From NCBI GenBank assembly GCA_007026445.1, contig VDMD01000005.1, positions 930,001 through 994,000 of the forward strand: a stretch of 64,000 nt of DNA. The letters are read 5' to 3'. Both the position numbers and the translations under genes were made by a program. Below the pieces are notes generated by a model. The model searched no databases and had not been told where the DNA came from. It saw only the letters and a list, made by a program, of their open reading frames with translations. Of this stretch, positions 1-10,985 are shown in pieces; the stretch's first letter is position 1; every line of letters begins with the position of its first letter. This DNA comes from Schizophyllum amplum (lineage: Eukaryota > Basidiomycota > Agaricomycetes > Agaricales > Schizophyllaceae).

Positions 1-456
1 GACGTACACATTCAGGATGAACCGATGACTCTCGGACCTTGCAACTTCAACGATATCGCACTCAAGCGGAGATTGACCTGAAAGGGCTGGATGTGTACAC
101 GTCGCATGCATAAGTCACGTAGCTTCTATAGTCTGAGAGTCGATGTAAGGATCCATAGCAAGAAATGAGTAACCGACAGCAGTTGCTACAAACAGACACA
201 CGCATCGTCTAAGGTGAGCTGGGATCCCGCATCCCCACCAGCCTCCTCCCATCGAGTTAACGGCAGTCTCAAGCGTGCTCACAATTAATCTGTGGTTATC
301 GTGTAGAGTGGGTACGTAGAACTGTCCGACAGAGATATACCAGCTCTCCCAGCACACACCGCCTCCCGGGTCTGTAGTAGCTGTACCGGGTCCGTGCATC
401 ATCGGTGTCGTCGCCATGAGCCCGAGATCGTAAGTAGCAAATCCGTGGCTAACCCA
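1..456. other. flank without recognisable gene
   Basis: This is the region downstream of the chitin deacetylase. A 100-codon open frame on the minus strand (115-417) has no recognisable domain and no convincing splice partners. The segment probably holds the 3' untranslated region of the deacetylase and an intergenic spacer. Confidence 0.5.
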
Positions 457-2247
457 TTATAGGAAGCCCAGGACGGCGAGACCGGCAGCGACGACAGAGT
501 AATGAGCCAAGCCAACAACCGACATCGACGCGGAGGCGCCGTTGCCAGCGGTGTCGGACTGACCCGCAGCAGTGGTAGAGTTGTCGACCGACCCGTCGCC
601 GTTGACGTCCGTGCCGGTGGTGTGGTTGGTATAGGGGAAAGAGGTGTTTTGGTTGGATTCCAGGTACATGTTGGTGGCGGGGATACCCACGCACTGAGAG
701 ATCGACTCAAGCTGGGAGAACGTCAGTGAACGCAAGCGCAGCGAGGTAAATAAACAAACCGTCATGGGGGGATCGTAGTTAAGCGCCGCGGGGAGGTAGT
801 AGCCGACGTTCATGTCGACACTCTCCTCGTACAAATCGTGGGACAGGACGATGAAGCTGCGTAACAAGATTAGAGATGATTGTGCACGCGGTCGACAGGC
901 ACTTACCCCGTGTCAAGCTCGGTAGCGTTACCAAGGATATTCTGGAACGCCATGTACGACTCCGGCGCACTCACAACACCACCGGCAACCTTCCAGTCTA
1001 TATTCGGCACGTAAGTGCCAATTTAGGCGTTGGTCGCGATCCACATACCGTTCGTGTCGAACGACTCGCCATTCGAGCCGCGCGACCAGATGATAGGGAC
1101 CATACCCATGGCAAGGGCAATGGCGCGGACACGGTCATCCATATCACCATAGGGAGGACGCATCGTCGTCGGGGTAACACCAAGGACGGCCTGGATGGCC
1201 TTGCGGGTCCAGCCGAGCTCAGCAACAACTTGCTCCGTTGTCAGCGAAGTGAGGGGCTGCATACAGAGTGGTCAGCGAGAGTACAGGGTTGCTTGAGGTG
1301 ACATACACGGTGAGACCAGGTGTGGACGCTGATATCGTGGCCGCCCATGTACTCCTCGAGCAGGATGCCAGGGCGTTCAATGACACGCGAACCGACGACA
1401 AAGAACGTCGCCTGGAGCGAGTTCTCATCGAGGTACTTGAGAACCTGGCTGGTAGGGAATGAGCCGATGAGAAGGAAAGGTCAACATGCCGACTAACCCA
1501 GCTGCAATGAAAATCAGCATCACATGATGATAAGTGTAGCAAGGTACGCACTGTACATGGCCGGGCCATCGTCGAAGGACACACCCCAATGCATCTTCTC
1601 GTCGCAAGCCGTAATATCAGTCGCGCGGGTGTAACCGCCGCAAGTCCACCATCCGCGAGCCTCGGCGTCCGCGACAGCGTCAGGGCTGCCAGCGCAAGTG
1701 CCGTCGGTCGTCGAGATGTCGGGAATGGTGAAGCCGTCAAGCTCCTTGAGCCACTGCTTGACCTCATCGGTGTCAGTGGGAGGTACGACGTCCTGCGCGG
1801 GCCATTCGCCTTGCTGGAAGACAACTGGAGATGGCGTCAGCGATGTAACCAGGGTGTGTCGCCTGACAACGCACATGCGGAAGGCAGAGCGGGAGCGCCC
1901 GAGACGGGCGCGGTCGCACCCGGCGAGTAGGTCGTGGTCGGGGCCCAGGTGGTGCCGCTGCTCATGCCAGAGGAGATGGAGACGAGCGCGGGGACATCGG
2001 TCGCGGTGGGGGAGGGGGTGGACGTGAGACCGACGTCGCTGGTCGCCGCGGGCGCCGAGGCCGCGCCGGAGGCAGCCGCGCTGGTCGCCGCGCCCGAGGA
2101 CGCTGCGGCCGACGCTGAGGCCGAGCCCGATGCGGTGGCGGAGGCCTCCTGACGCTTGTGGGCTATGTTGGCATGGCGGTTGTTGATGTTTGTGGCATTA
2201 GTGACGGCGAGGAGGGACAAAAGAGCGGCGAGAGCTTGCAGCTTCAT
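457..2247 (-). CDS. chitin deacetylase, CE4 family, GPI-anchored
   Basis: Predicted secreted polysaccharide (chitin) deacetylase that removes acetyl groups from cell-wall chitin to give chitosan. The start at 2247 opens a hydrophobic signal peptide, followed by a Ser/Ala/Thr-rich linker of about 100 residues. The CE4 domain then shows the SFDDGP motif (metal-binding Asp), the HTWSH motif (metal-binding His pair) and RPPYGD (motif 3). The C-terminus has several N-glycosylation sequons and ends in a hydrophobic tail typical of a GPI-attachment signal. I infer introns at about 1874-1825, 1547-1449, near 1308-1260, near 1032-985, near 905-858 and 759-712. The last is 48 bp with no in-frame stop and is therefore easily missed. 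Total length is about 450 residues, normal for agaricomycete family members. Domain identity is strong; exact splice sites are inferred. Confidence 0.9.
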
Positions 2248-2349
2248 GACGGTAGAGACTGAAAGAAGGAAGGCGCGACGGCCGGAAAAGTTGGTATGGT
2301 AGCGAAAGACGAGGGGAGGAAAACGCTGGACAAACAACACCATACTCCG

Positions 2350-2356
2350 TATTTAT
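2350..2356 (-). promoter_or_regulatory. TATA-like box of chitin deacetylase
   Basis: An ATAAATA sequence on the minus strand lies about 100 bp upstream of the deacetylase start codon. That is a plausible core-promoter position, but there is no experimental support. Confidence 0.35.
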
Positions 2357-2359
2357 CCC

Positions 2360-3364
2360 GCTTCTTTATTTGCATCGCGTGGCCGCTCCCCCTGGCATCC
2401 GCACATCTTTTCATTTCTGCCGGGACGCTCTGCAAAAAGATATAGGACATGCGGAGTGCTTCCTCGAGAACACGCTCAGAGGCTCCCAGTCCGTCTGATA
2501 CTTTTTTTCTTCGCTGGCACAGGCAGCGCACTGCAGAACGCCCGCCAAGAGGGGTCCGGCGTCTGCCAAGGGACGGACTTGATGAATGGAGCGCGCGTGG
2601 CAACGGATTTTGACTGCGGTCGACAAGCGTCTCCTTCTCTCCACTTCGCGATCACATGCGCTGTTCTCTGCTTCGTCCATTGCGAGCGCCTTCCCCGCCC
2701 ATCGCACCCATCGACGAGCAGCAAACATTGCCAACGCTGCCTCCGAGTCAGGTCTCGCGGCGCGCGCTCAGGGCGGCTGCCGGGACCTGACGATCCATCA
2801 AAAGTGGTCTCCCCTCGGTACCGGAGAACCCAGGTCCCAGCAACACGTTGCTCCGTCTCCAACCATCGCTGCACGTCGTGGGCGCGCGCACCACGCGACG
2901 CAGTCTGCACGGCGGAATTTCCCCTCGCGAACCCGCCTCAGTGCTTCCCTCCAATCGAGCTCACCTCTCCCGTCCACGCCTCCTCTTCCGTTTGCGCCTC
3001 TTCTTCTCAGCCAAGCAGTTCAAATGTGGCGACCCCCCGTGGGCCGTTTGTCTTCAGCTAATAAAGCCATCCGCCTCCGGAGAATATCATCCACGTCCAG
3101 AAAAAGCCCTCTTCGAGTCCATTTTTGTATCATCCTGCTGAACATTCTCCAGTCGTAAGTATACATACATATGATACAAGCCACGTGGGTGCCGCCCATA
3201 GATAAATACAGGGAATGACCGTCGCCAAGCATCGGATTCCTGCGTCCCCTGCACTTGGTCAAACGGCCAAGCTGACACCGTAGCTCATTCTCACAGTGAC
3301 GTTCCCCATCCCTTCGTCTCAGACGCCGTAAGCTCAAATTGCTTACCGCACCTTTCCTGGCAGT
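2360..3364. other. intergenic region, no gene recognised
   Basis: Upstream region of the chitin deacetylase. A 190-codon plus-strand frame (2586-3158) and several antisense frames exist but are compositionally Arg/Ser-rich and match no family I recognise. They look like chance open frames in GC-rich DNA. Confidence 0.5.
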
Positions 3365-3877
3365 CACCACAGGCGGGCGGGAATATGTCGTTGGACATAC
3401 TGTTAGTCATTTTTGTAACTATATATACTAAATTACCCCTGCAAAACTAAGTCAATATCGCATGTGAAGAATAATGTTTGTCTTCAGAGAAACGTCAGGT
3501 ATGACCTCCGGACATATGTCACGTATCCCGGCCGTCAAAGGCTTTGGGATATCTTATCTTTGCCCACGGGCATACGTCAGCGATAACCACGGATATTTTC
3601 AATGTATGACCAGAAGAACAATGGGAATCTGGTCATACATTGAAAATATCCGTGGTTATCGCTGACGTATGCCCGTGGGCAAAGATAAGATATTCCAAAG
3701 CCTTTGACGGCCGGGATACGTGACATATGTCCGGAGGTCATACCTGACGTTTCTCTGAAGACAAACATTATTCTTCACATGCGATATTGACTTAGTTTTG
3801 CAGGGGTAATTTAGTATATATAGTTACAAAAATGACTAACAGTATGTCCAACGACATATTCCCGCCCGCCTGTGGTG
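3365..3877. mobile_element. foldback (long inverted repeat) DNA element, CACTA/EnSpm-like ends
   Basis: Two arms of about 249 bp (3365-3613 and 3629-3877) are inverted copies around a 15 bp spacer, with one mismatch noticed near the middle of the arms. The termini read CACCACAGGCGG inward. The flanking bases are AGT on both sides (3362-3364 and 3878-3880), consistent with a 3 bp target-site duplication. CAC ends plus a 3 bp duplication fit the CMC/EnSpm superfamily, but there is no transposase, so the class is an inference. The AT-rich arms differ in composition from the GC-rich host genes. Both arms contain the same 63-codon open frame on opposite strands, which is a by-product of the symmetry. 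Confidence 0.8.
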
Positions 3878-3880
3878 AGT

Positions 3881-5702
3881 GGAATGCAGTATGCTACCTG
3901 TGCACCCCTCGCTCCTTGGCGGGACAGTCCAAGTCCTCGGCCTCCAGCCTTGGCAGCGTGACCGGCTCGTTGCAGCGGGCGAGGACTCGGCGCGCTTCGA
4001 GACTCGAACTTGACTTTCAGTCCCTTTTCAACGTTGGGAGTCCCATTGTGGGTGCCACTGGGACTCGGAGTTACATAAGTAACAGTCACACTTCGCAGCC
4101 GGATGTCAGGGGAAAGTCATGTGATCCTGAGAGGTTCGACTTCAAAAGGTCGCCGTACGCACTGCTCTGTTTCCTGCCACCGAGTCTTCGAAATCTTACG
4201 CGTGCAACGGGCCGATGTGCAGATTCAAACTTCACACGTAGCTTGTGAATCTATAGTGGCCCAGCATCGCGTATTTCGATAAGTACTGTATGTCTTGCCG
4301 ACGCAACGATATATACGCACATACAGGACACGAAGGAGGAAACGATGACAAGAGCGAAGAAGAGAATAAATCCGACGCAGTACTCTCTTGCGAGGACGTG
4401 GAAGAAGGAATCAAGTCAGGAGGAATGAAACAGGAATTGAGCAGAGTAGGCAGCTTAACCTAATTATCTTAGAGGGGCCAAGTTGACCGTGGTGCGAGGC
4501 GCCAATAAGCCCAGTATCGGTAGCGTAGCCTGCGCGATGACGGCAGATCGTCCAACGGGCACGCATACTTTGCGCATACTCACCAAGGACTGCATACCCA
4601 CTGAGGACGGACATTCACGAGTGGACGAACCCTGTAAGTCGTCGTCATCCATGACGTACGGAAGAGTAGGGTGGTCGCCCAGGCCAGGTGAGCGGCGAAG
4701 AGCGCGTGGAGAGGTGAAGCGCGTGAACAGTCGACGTGCGGGCATGTTCCGGCTGGTGCAATACAGAAGTGGAGGATGGGTCGACTTGACCTCGAGGTGT
4801 GGAATAAGCATGGACGTCGGTAGCGTGGCGGCACTGTCTGAACGAGCAGGTAGAGACAGGCGTGCTGTTCAAGCATAGAAGCGAGATGAACGCGATCTCT
4901 GATGGCTGTATCGGAGGTGGTCAATGACGGCCTGGAGACGGCCTCATGCAGGTCGTCCGACTGCGAAATGAGCATGGAAGAAGACGAGCATAAATTCAAC
5001 ATACAACACGTGACCGTTCGAGAATGTTTACCGTGCAGTGACTCCGAGGGAATGACGCCATCGTCACCGACGCGTCCCGGGGCCCGAGGGACTCGATGTC
5101 ATGGTGGGCAGTGGGCTTGGGGTGGGCCATTTTTCTGGTAGTACAGCGAGTCCAAAGGCGGCCGCGGAAGTCGCACAAGATGCCATAGTATAGACACAAG
5201 TCATGCCAATGCTCCAGCGCCAGGGCAGCCATTTGATCTAGCTTGTGAGGGTGGACGATGACATAGTCCGCATCGGGCACCAAGGGAATGACACCGCGGG
5301 GGCAACATCGCTGGTAACGCGTGCGCAATCGATGGGAGGGATTGCAGCAGCGTCGAGACCTGTTCCGGGAGCGAGTCCGAGAAGTGCCGGGGCCTGCGAT
5401 AGAGACGCGAAAGGCAGCCGATAAGATGCTGGATGTCGCAGGCAGCGAGGCGACGGCGCACGGGCGGGGACGAGGACTGGAACGTTCTCGGGATGACGGT
5501 TCGGGACGAGGAGGACGAGTGGCAAACGCGGCATCGGGCGCGCGCATTCGGCCGATCACCGTCACTCTCACCAAACACCACCATCTCCTCCTCCTCGAAC
5601 CGCCGGCAAAGTCTCCCGCGCCGTCGTGCCCCGTTCTCGACGACGGCAGCAACGACGACGAGCATAATATAATCATCGTCCAGAGGACTCCCGCCGCCGC
5701 CG
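3881..5702. other. intergenic region, possible gene remnant on minus strand
   Basis: No complete gene recognised. On the minus strand around 5160-5310, a stretch containing VIPLVPDADYVIVHPHKL looks protein-like. It may be the remains of, or an exon of, a gene running away from the RhoGEF start. The adjoining frames give no continuous product. The rest (3881-5000) shows only short unrelated open frames. Confidence 0.4.
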
Positions 5703-8700
5703 ATGATGGACAAGCCAGCCAGCCCGATGGGCCCCAGACAACCGCCCGACCGCAGCCGCGCCGCCGCCTACGAGAGCATCTTCGGCCGCCCGTCTGCGGT
5801 CCACCACCAGCCTTCTCCGCCGCCACCGCCGCCGCCGTCGTCGGGCGCGGCGAGCATGTACCGCCAGCCCGCGTATGGCAACTACTACCACGCCCCGTCG
5901 CCGTTCCTCCAGCCCACCCCCGGCCCTCCCCCGCCAAGCGCATACGCACGAGCCCGCTCGCTCTCCGGCCACCCGGGCATCATCGTCCCGCGCTCGCCTG
6001 AGCGCATGCCTGCAGGCGACCCCGCATATCCCGGCCTCACGCCCGCCCAGGCGTACCAGGCCCAGATCTATCAGAGCACCCCGTCCCTCCCCCCGCCCCA
6101 GCTGCCTACGATACCATCTCCGCCTCATCTCTCCGCACTGCCCGCGCTCAGCGACGCCGACGACCGCGTCAGTGTTGCTGACAGCGACCCGAGCGAGCTT
6201 CCGTGGCGGCTGCATGTCGACACAGCCGCCGCAGGGCCTCCATCCGTGCGCTCCTCAATCGTCTCTGCCTCGCCGTCAGGCTCTGACACGATGCTCGGCG
6301 ACCCGTCGGGCTCCTCATCGCGCCGGTCGTCAGACTCCACGCGGACCATGCCGCGCCTCAATGGCCCGCGCCGAGAGCGGTCCGCCCAGGAGCGGTCGAT
6401 GTCCATGTCCGCAGCGTCAAACAACATGCGATCTGTCTTCGAGACCATACACGCCAATACGGCCACCGCTGCCGCTTCCGCCAAGCGCCCCAAATCCCCC
6501 AATCACAAACGCAAAACGCCCATCGTCTACCCTGCCCTCCTCTCGCGCGTGGCGGAGGCATTCCGCGACCGCATCGCACTCTCTGACCGGCTCAAGGACG
6601 GCCTCACGTACAAGAACGCGTTCGACGGGCGGGAAGCGGTGGACAAGATCGCGTACATCATCAAGACCACGGATCGCACGCTCGCACTCCTCCTCGGCCG
6701 CGCACTGGACTCCCAAAAATTCTTCCACGACGTCACATACGATCATCGACTGCGCGACTCGCCTCATGAGCTCTACCAGTTCCGCACGACCCTCCCAAGT
6801 CCATTCGTGTCCGGCGAAACAGTGCAAGCTCCGCCGCCAGAAGAAGAGGACGCCGACGAGTCACCTTTGCCATCAGGCGTGTTCACGCTGCTCACGGATT
6901 GTTATAGCCCAACCTGCTCTCGAGATGCGCTCTGCTACTCGATCGTCTGCCCTCGAAGATTAGAGCAGCAGGCCCGTCTGACTAAACAGCAGCAGCACCA
7001 ACAGGACCACCCGTCATCCGAGGCATTGCACCTCAAGATCGACAAGGCGAAGGAGATGGACGACGAGGCCGAGAAGCAGGATCGCGACGAAGCAGACGCG
7101 CTTGGCGAGGCCACACTTTGGATACACACAGTGCCCAAGGAGATCGTCGACTCTGTCTCGGACAAGGAGAAGAGGCGACAGGAGGCCATTAATGAGGTCA
7201 TCTATACGGAACGAGACTTTGTGCGGGACATGGAGTACTTGCGGGATGTGCGCATGCCCACCATCGCAGCCGTTACCTTTGCTGACCCGTGCTGCAGTTC
7301 TGGATCAAGCGCCTGCAGGACTCCGACGTCATCCCTCCCGAGCGGCGGACGCAGTTCCTCGAGCAGGTCTTTTGGAACGTGTTCGACATTATCGCGGTCA
7401 ACACGCGCCTGCGCGACGCGCTCACGAAGCGCCAGAAGTCGTACGCCGTCGTCGAGAAGATATCCGACATCTTTTTGGACGCGGTACCGCACTTTGGCCC
7501 GTTCATCTCGTATGGCGCGCACCAGATGTACGGGAAGTACGAGTTTGAGAAGGAGAAGAGCTCGAACCCCGACTTTGCGCAGTTTGTGGAGACGACGGAG
7601 CGGCTGCCCGAGTCGCGCAAGCTGGAGCTCAACGCGTACTTGACGAAGCCGACCACGCGTCTTGCTCGGTATCCGCTACTGTTGGGCGCTGTGCTCAAGC
7701 AGACACCGCCCGACTCGCCCGATGCGGAGACTTTGCCGAAGGTCATTGAGATGGTCCGCGGCTTCCTCAAGCGCGTCAACGAGGAGAGTGGCAAGACGGA
7801 GAACCGCTTTAACCTGATACAGCTCGATCAGCAGCTCATTTTCAAGCCTGGCGAGGAGGTGAACTTGCGGCTCAAGGACGAGGGGCGCGAGCTCGTGTAC
7901 AAGGGCAACCTGGCGCGACGCGGAGGCGAGAGCGGCGACCTGATCGTGTGGCTGTTCGACCATGCGGTCGTATTCGCAAAGTCCAGCAAGGCGAAGGGGC
8001 ACGGTGAGACGTTCAAGGTCTACCGAAGAGTACGTGGCAATGGTCCTGCATTTACTGCACCTCTGATGAATTGAGTAGCCAATCCCTCTGGAACTGCTAG
8101 CGGTCTCCGCTTCGGCGGACGATATGTCGACGTACAGCAAGAAGAAGGGGCTTACCCGACGAGGCTCATTTGGCTCAATCAGCACCGCTCACAACCCCCT
8201 GTCCCTCGTCACTCCCGCGTCCACGCTGGGTCATTCCGCCACCAATCTCACCCTTGACGGCTCCCCCGACTCTGCGGCCGTTGACTCGCCAGCGACGCTG
8301 GATGGCGGCTTATCAACCATCACACACAAGACCTCTACCCTGCCCGCCATACCCACGTTCACACCTACAGACAAGGACAAGGCCGCGTATTGGATCTCCT
8401 TCACCCATCTCGGTCGCAAGGCCTACAACCTGACGCTCTACGCGCCAACGCAAGTCGCGCACAGGAAATGGGTCGAGGCTATCGTGAAGCAGCAGACCGC
8501 GATGCGCGAGCGGAGCCGCTTCTTCGAAATGCATGTCATCAGCGAGGGCTTCTTCTCGAGCGGGCGTGCGGACACTGTGCCGCATTCCGGGCCGTCTCAT
8601 CTTACGCGACCGAGTCAGTCGCGCTCAAACGGAGTGAGCACGACTGCAGCGCGGATGGGGCCGAGCGGTGCAGGGTGGGGTGGCGGGCGCGTCAATTGTG

Positions 8701-10078
8701 CGGCCCCCTTCGCTGGTGGGCGGCGCATCGTGTATGGCACGGACGATGGAGTGTACATGAGTGACCTGCGCGAGGCCGGTCGTGAACCGCAGAAGGTCGT
8801 CGCCTTGCTCGATGTTGGGCAGGTAGATGTCCTGGAGGACTACCAGCTGCTGATAGTGTTGTCGGGTATGTACAAAGGTATCGTCGTCTGACAAGGACAA
8901 GACTGACGGTCTTTCTTCAGAGCGACAAGTGATCACCTTCCCGCTGGATGCCCTTGACCCGATCGACCCTATGGCGCCACTCAAGCGCGCAAAGCGCATA
9001 TCATCACACACGTCCTTCTTCAAGGCTGGCTTCTGTCTTGGACGGGTATTGGTCTGTATCGTGAAGAGCTCCCAACTGTCAAGTACGTTCAAGACGCTGG
9101 AGCCTATCGACCAGAGCATCCGCGGACGGGCGAAGCCGACCTTTAGGAAGCTGTTGCAGGGTGGCAATGACACGCTCAAGCTCTTCAGAGTGCGTATAGT
9201 GCATTTGGCCACATACTGCCAAGGTATTGACGCCCTCGCAGGAGTTCTACATCCCAGTCGAGTCGACTTCAATACATTACCTGAAGACGAAGATGTGCGT
9301 CGGCTGTTCGCGCGGCTTCGAGATCGTCGACTTGGAGACCTTGGATACGCAAGGCCTGCTCGATCCCAACGACGAGAGCTTGGAGTTCGTCCATAGCAAG
9401 ACGAATCTGCGGCCCATGGCGATCTACAGGATACAGAATGAGTTCTTGCTTTGCTACGATGGTGGGTGGCGTCCTTTCCGTATTCAGGGCCGTTGCTGAT
9501 GTGGGCACCAACAGAGTTCGCATTCTATGTGAACAAGACTGGGAGGAGATCGCGCAAGGACTTCATGGTATTCTGGGAAGGCAATCCGACAGGCTTTGGT
9601 GCGTTGGCATAGTCCTATTTGTGGCGCATGACTGATTATTTCGCCAGCCCTTCACGAGCCCTATGTTCTTGCCTTTGAGCCCAGCTTCGTCGAGATACGC
9701 CACATCGAGACAGGGCATATGTCTCAAGTTATCCAGGGCAACAACCTTCGCTTGCTCTTCGCGGACACGCCGCCCTCGGTGCAGAACGGCGGCAGTATGT
9801 ATTATAACGCAAATCCCTATCAGGCCCAAGGGCACCCCGGCTTCGACTACAACCCGTACGCAAACCCTGGCTACGGATACCCGCAACGGCCACCAGCGCA
9901 GCCATACGTGCAACAATATCCGTCACCTAATCCGTACATGCGCAACGTGCAGGGTGTGGGCCGAGACGAGATATTGCTGGTCTCGGACGACAAGGTGCTC
10001 GCCCTACGTCCGGTGCAGCCCCCAGCTGGGCAAGCGTTCATCTCTGATACGGCTTCCGTACGATCCATGCCGAGATAG
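5703..10078 (+). CDS. ROM2: Rho guanine-nucleotide exchange factor, Rom1/Rom2 type (DEP-DH-PH-CNH)
   Basis: Predicted GEF that loads Rho1 with GTP at the plasma membrane and feeds the cell-wall-integrity pathway. About 1,355 residues from seven exons; introns at 7248-7297, 8030-8078, 8866-8920, 9190-9241, 9462-9514 and 9599-9647 all join in frame. Order: a Pro/Ser-rich N-terminus; a DEP domain at about 275-360; a conserved Cys-containing segment around FTLLTDCYSPTC, seen in fungal Rom proteins; a DH domain at about 490-680 (starting RRQEAINEV, with core helix TRLARYPLLLGAVL); a split PH domain at about 700-900; a citron-homology (CNH) domain at about 960-1240; and a Tyr/Pro-rich tail. This domain order is diagnostic of Rom2/Rgf GEFs. 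No lesion seen. The ATG at 5703 is followed by a second one at 5706, so either could be used. Confidence 0.93.
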
Positions 10079-10605
10079 TACGGCGGGGTACCGTGCGCCG
10101 GTCTTCGCTGTTTTGTACATATCGCGTCGACAGCTTTCGTTTCTCTCACTCACGACCTTCCTCTTACTTTATCACCTTCCCTCGCATCGCACTACCTAAC
10201 TTATACCTTTCTGCCCGCTAGAGCGCCGGCGGCGTCTCTGCCCGCGCGAGCTCATTTGCGTTCTCGTGCTACTCACGATCTCGTCATCACTGCCCTGTCA
10301 GTTCTCTATCTTTCGTCTCTGCATAGTACGTACTAAGTAGCATAGTCTCCCTCATTGTTGTGATATATACTCAATGACTTTCCGCCCTCCTTGTCACAGC
10401 GACCAAAGCATATGAGCATAGCTCATTCCAGGCCACGTGATGGATCGTTGAAAACGAGTTGGAGATTTGTCGAACACGGTCATCCCCGATGGCACCGTCC
10501 TGTGTCCGCACGCTTCGTCGCACGAGGCGCCGTCGCCGGACGCCGGGCTACACGCAAGGACCGCAGCAGCTGGCCAACGATTTGATGTGCCTACTAGTCC
10601 TAGTA
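10079..10605. other. 3' flank of the RhoGEF gene
   Basis: AT/CT-rich sequence after the stop codon is likely the 3' UTR (10079-10350). No gene recognised before the MITE. Confidence 0.5.
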
Positions 10606-10818
10606 CAGTCGTTTGCAGAAAAGTTGGCAGTCCCGTGCCTTCAGATTTCGCGCGCGTGCGCCGTTGATGCGACGCGTCAGCCAATCGCGTCGCCAGGGCC
10701 GTCGCCTGGACGAGTCCGAGGGCACGACCCGCCGCAACGACGCGTTCGATTGGCCCTCATCGCCGCGTGGCTCGGAAAAACGCACGCACGGGACTGCCAA
10801 CTTTTCTGCAAACGACTG
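10606..10818. mobile_element. 213 bp MITE, TA-flanked (Tc1/mariner-like)
   Basis: Terminal inverted repeats of about 33 bp begin CAGTCGTTTGCAG and are bounded by TA dinucleotides (10604-10605 and 10819-10820), as expected for Tc1/mariner/Fot1-type elements that duplicate TA. The symmetry continues five bases beyond each TA (CCTAG and CTAGG), so the target was palindromic or the repeat is longer than assumed. The 147 bp core is not symmetric and encodes nothing. Confidence 0.75.
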
Positions 10819-10977
10819 TACTAGGCTGGTGTGGTGGAGGTTTGTACAGCTAGCGAAGGTGCTGTATAGCACCAAAGCGCGGAGAAGTATGCGCGGTAGT
10901 CCCGAAATTGAGCAGTTGTCCCTCTCATCCCATGGCTATATCGCTTATGACTACTTTGACTTTTCATGGTTCCTCTA

Positions 10978-10985
10978 ACGTCGGC
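10978..10985. repeat. target-site duplication, left copy (ACGTCGGC)
   Basis: An 8 bp direct repeat identical to 12097-12104, flanking the hAT-type element. Confidence 0.85.

Noticed and set aside
2586..3158. 190-codon plus-strand open frame
   Set aside because: Arg/Ser-rich with no domain, overlapping antisense frames of similar length; looks like chance in GC-rich DNA.
3474..3768. Two identical 63-codon frames on opposite strands
   Set aside because: They are mirror images created by the foldback element's inverted arms.
3990..4060. Sequence resembling a tRNA T-arm (GTTCGAGTCTC on the minus strand)
   Set aside because: No acceptor stem, D-arm or anticodon arm can be paired upstream.
5321..6001. 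226-codon plus-strand frame covering the RhoGEF start
   Set aside because: It is out of frame with the clear DEP-DH-PH-CNH protein that begins at 5703.
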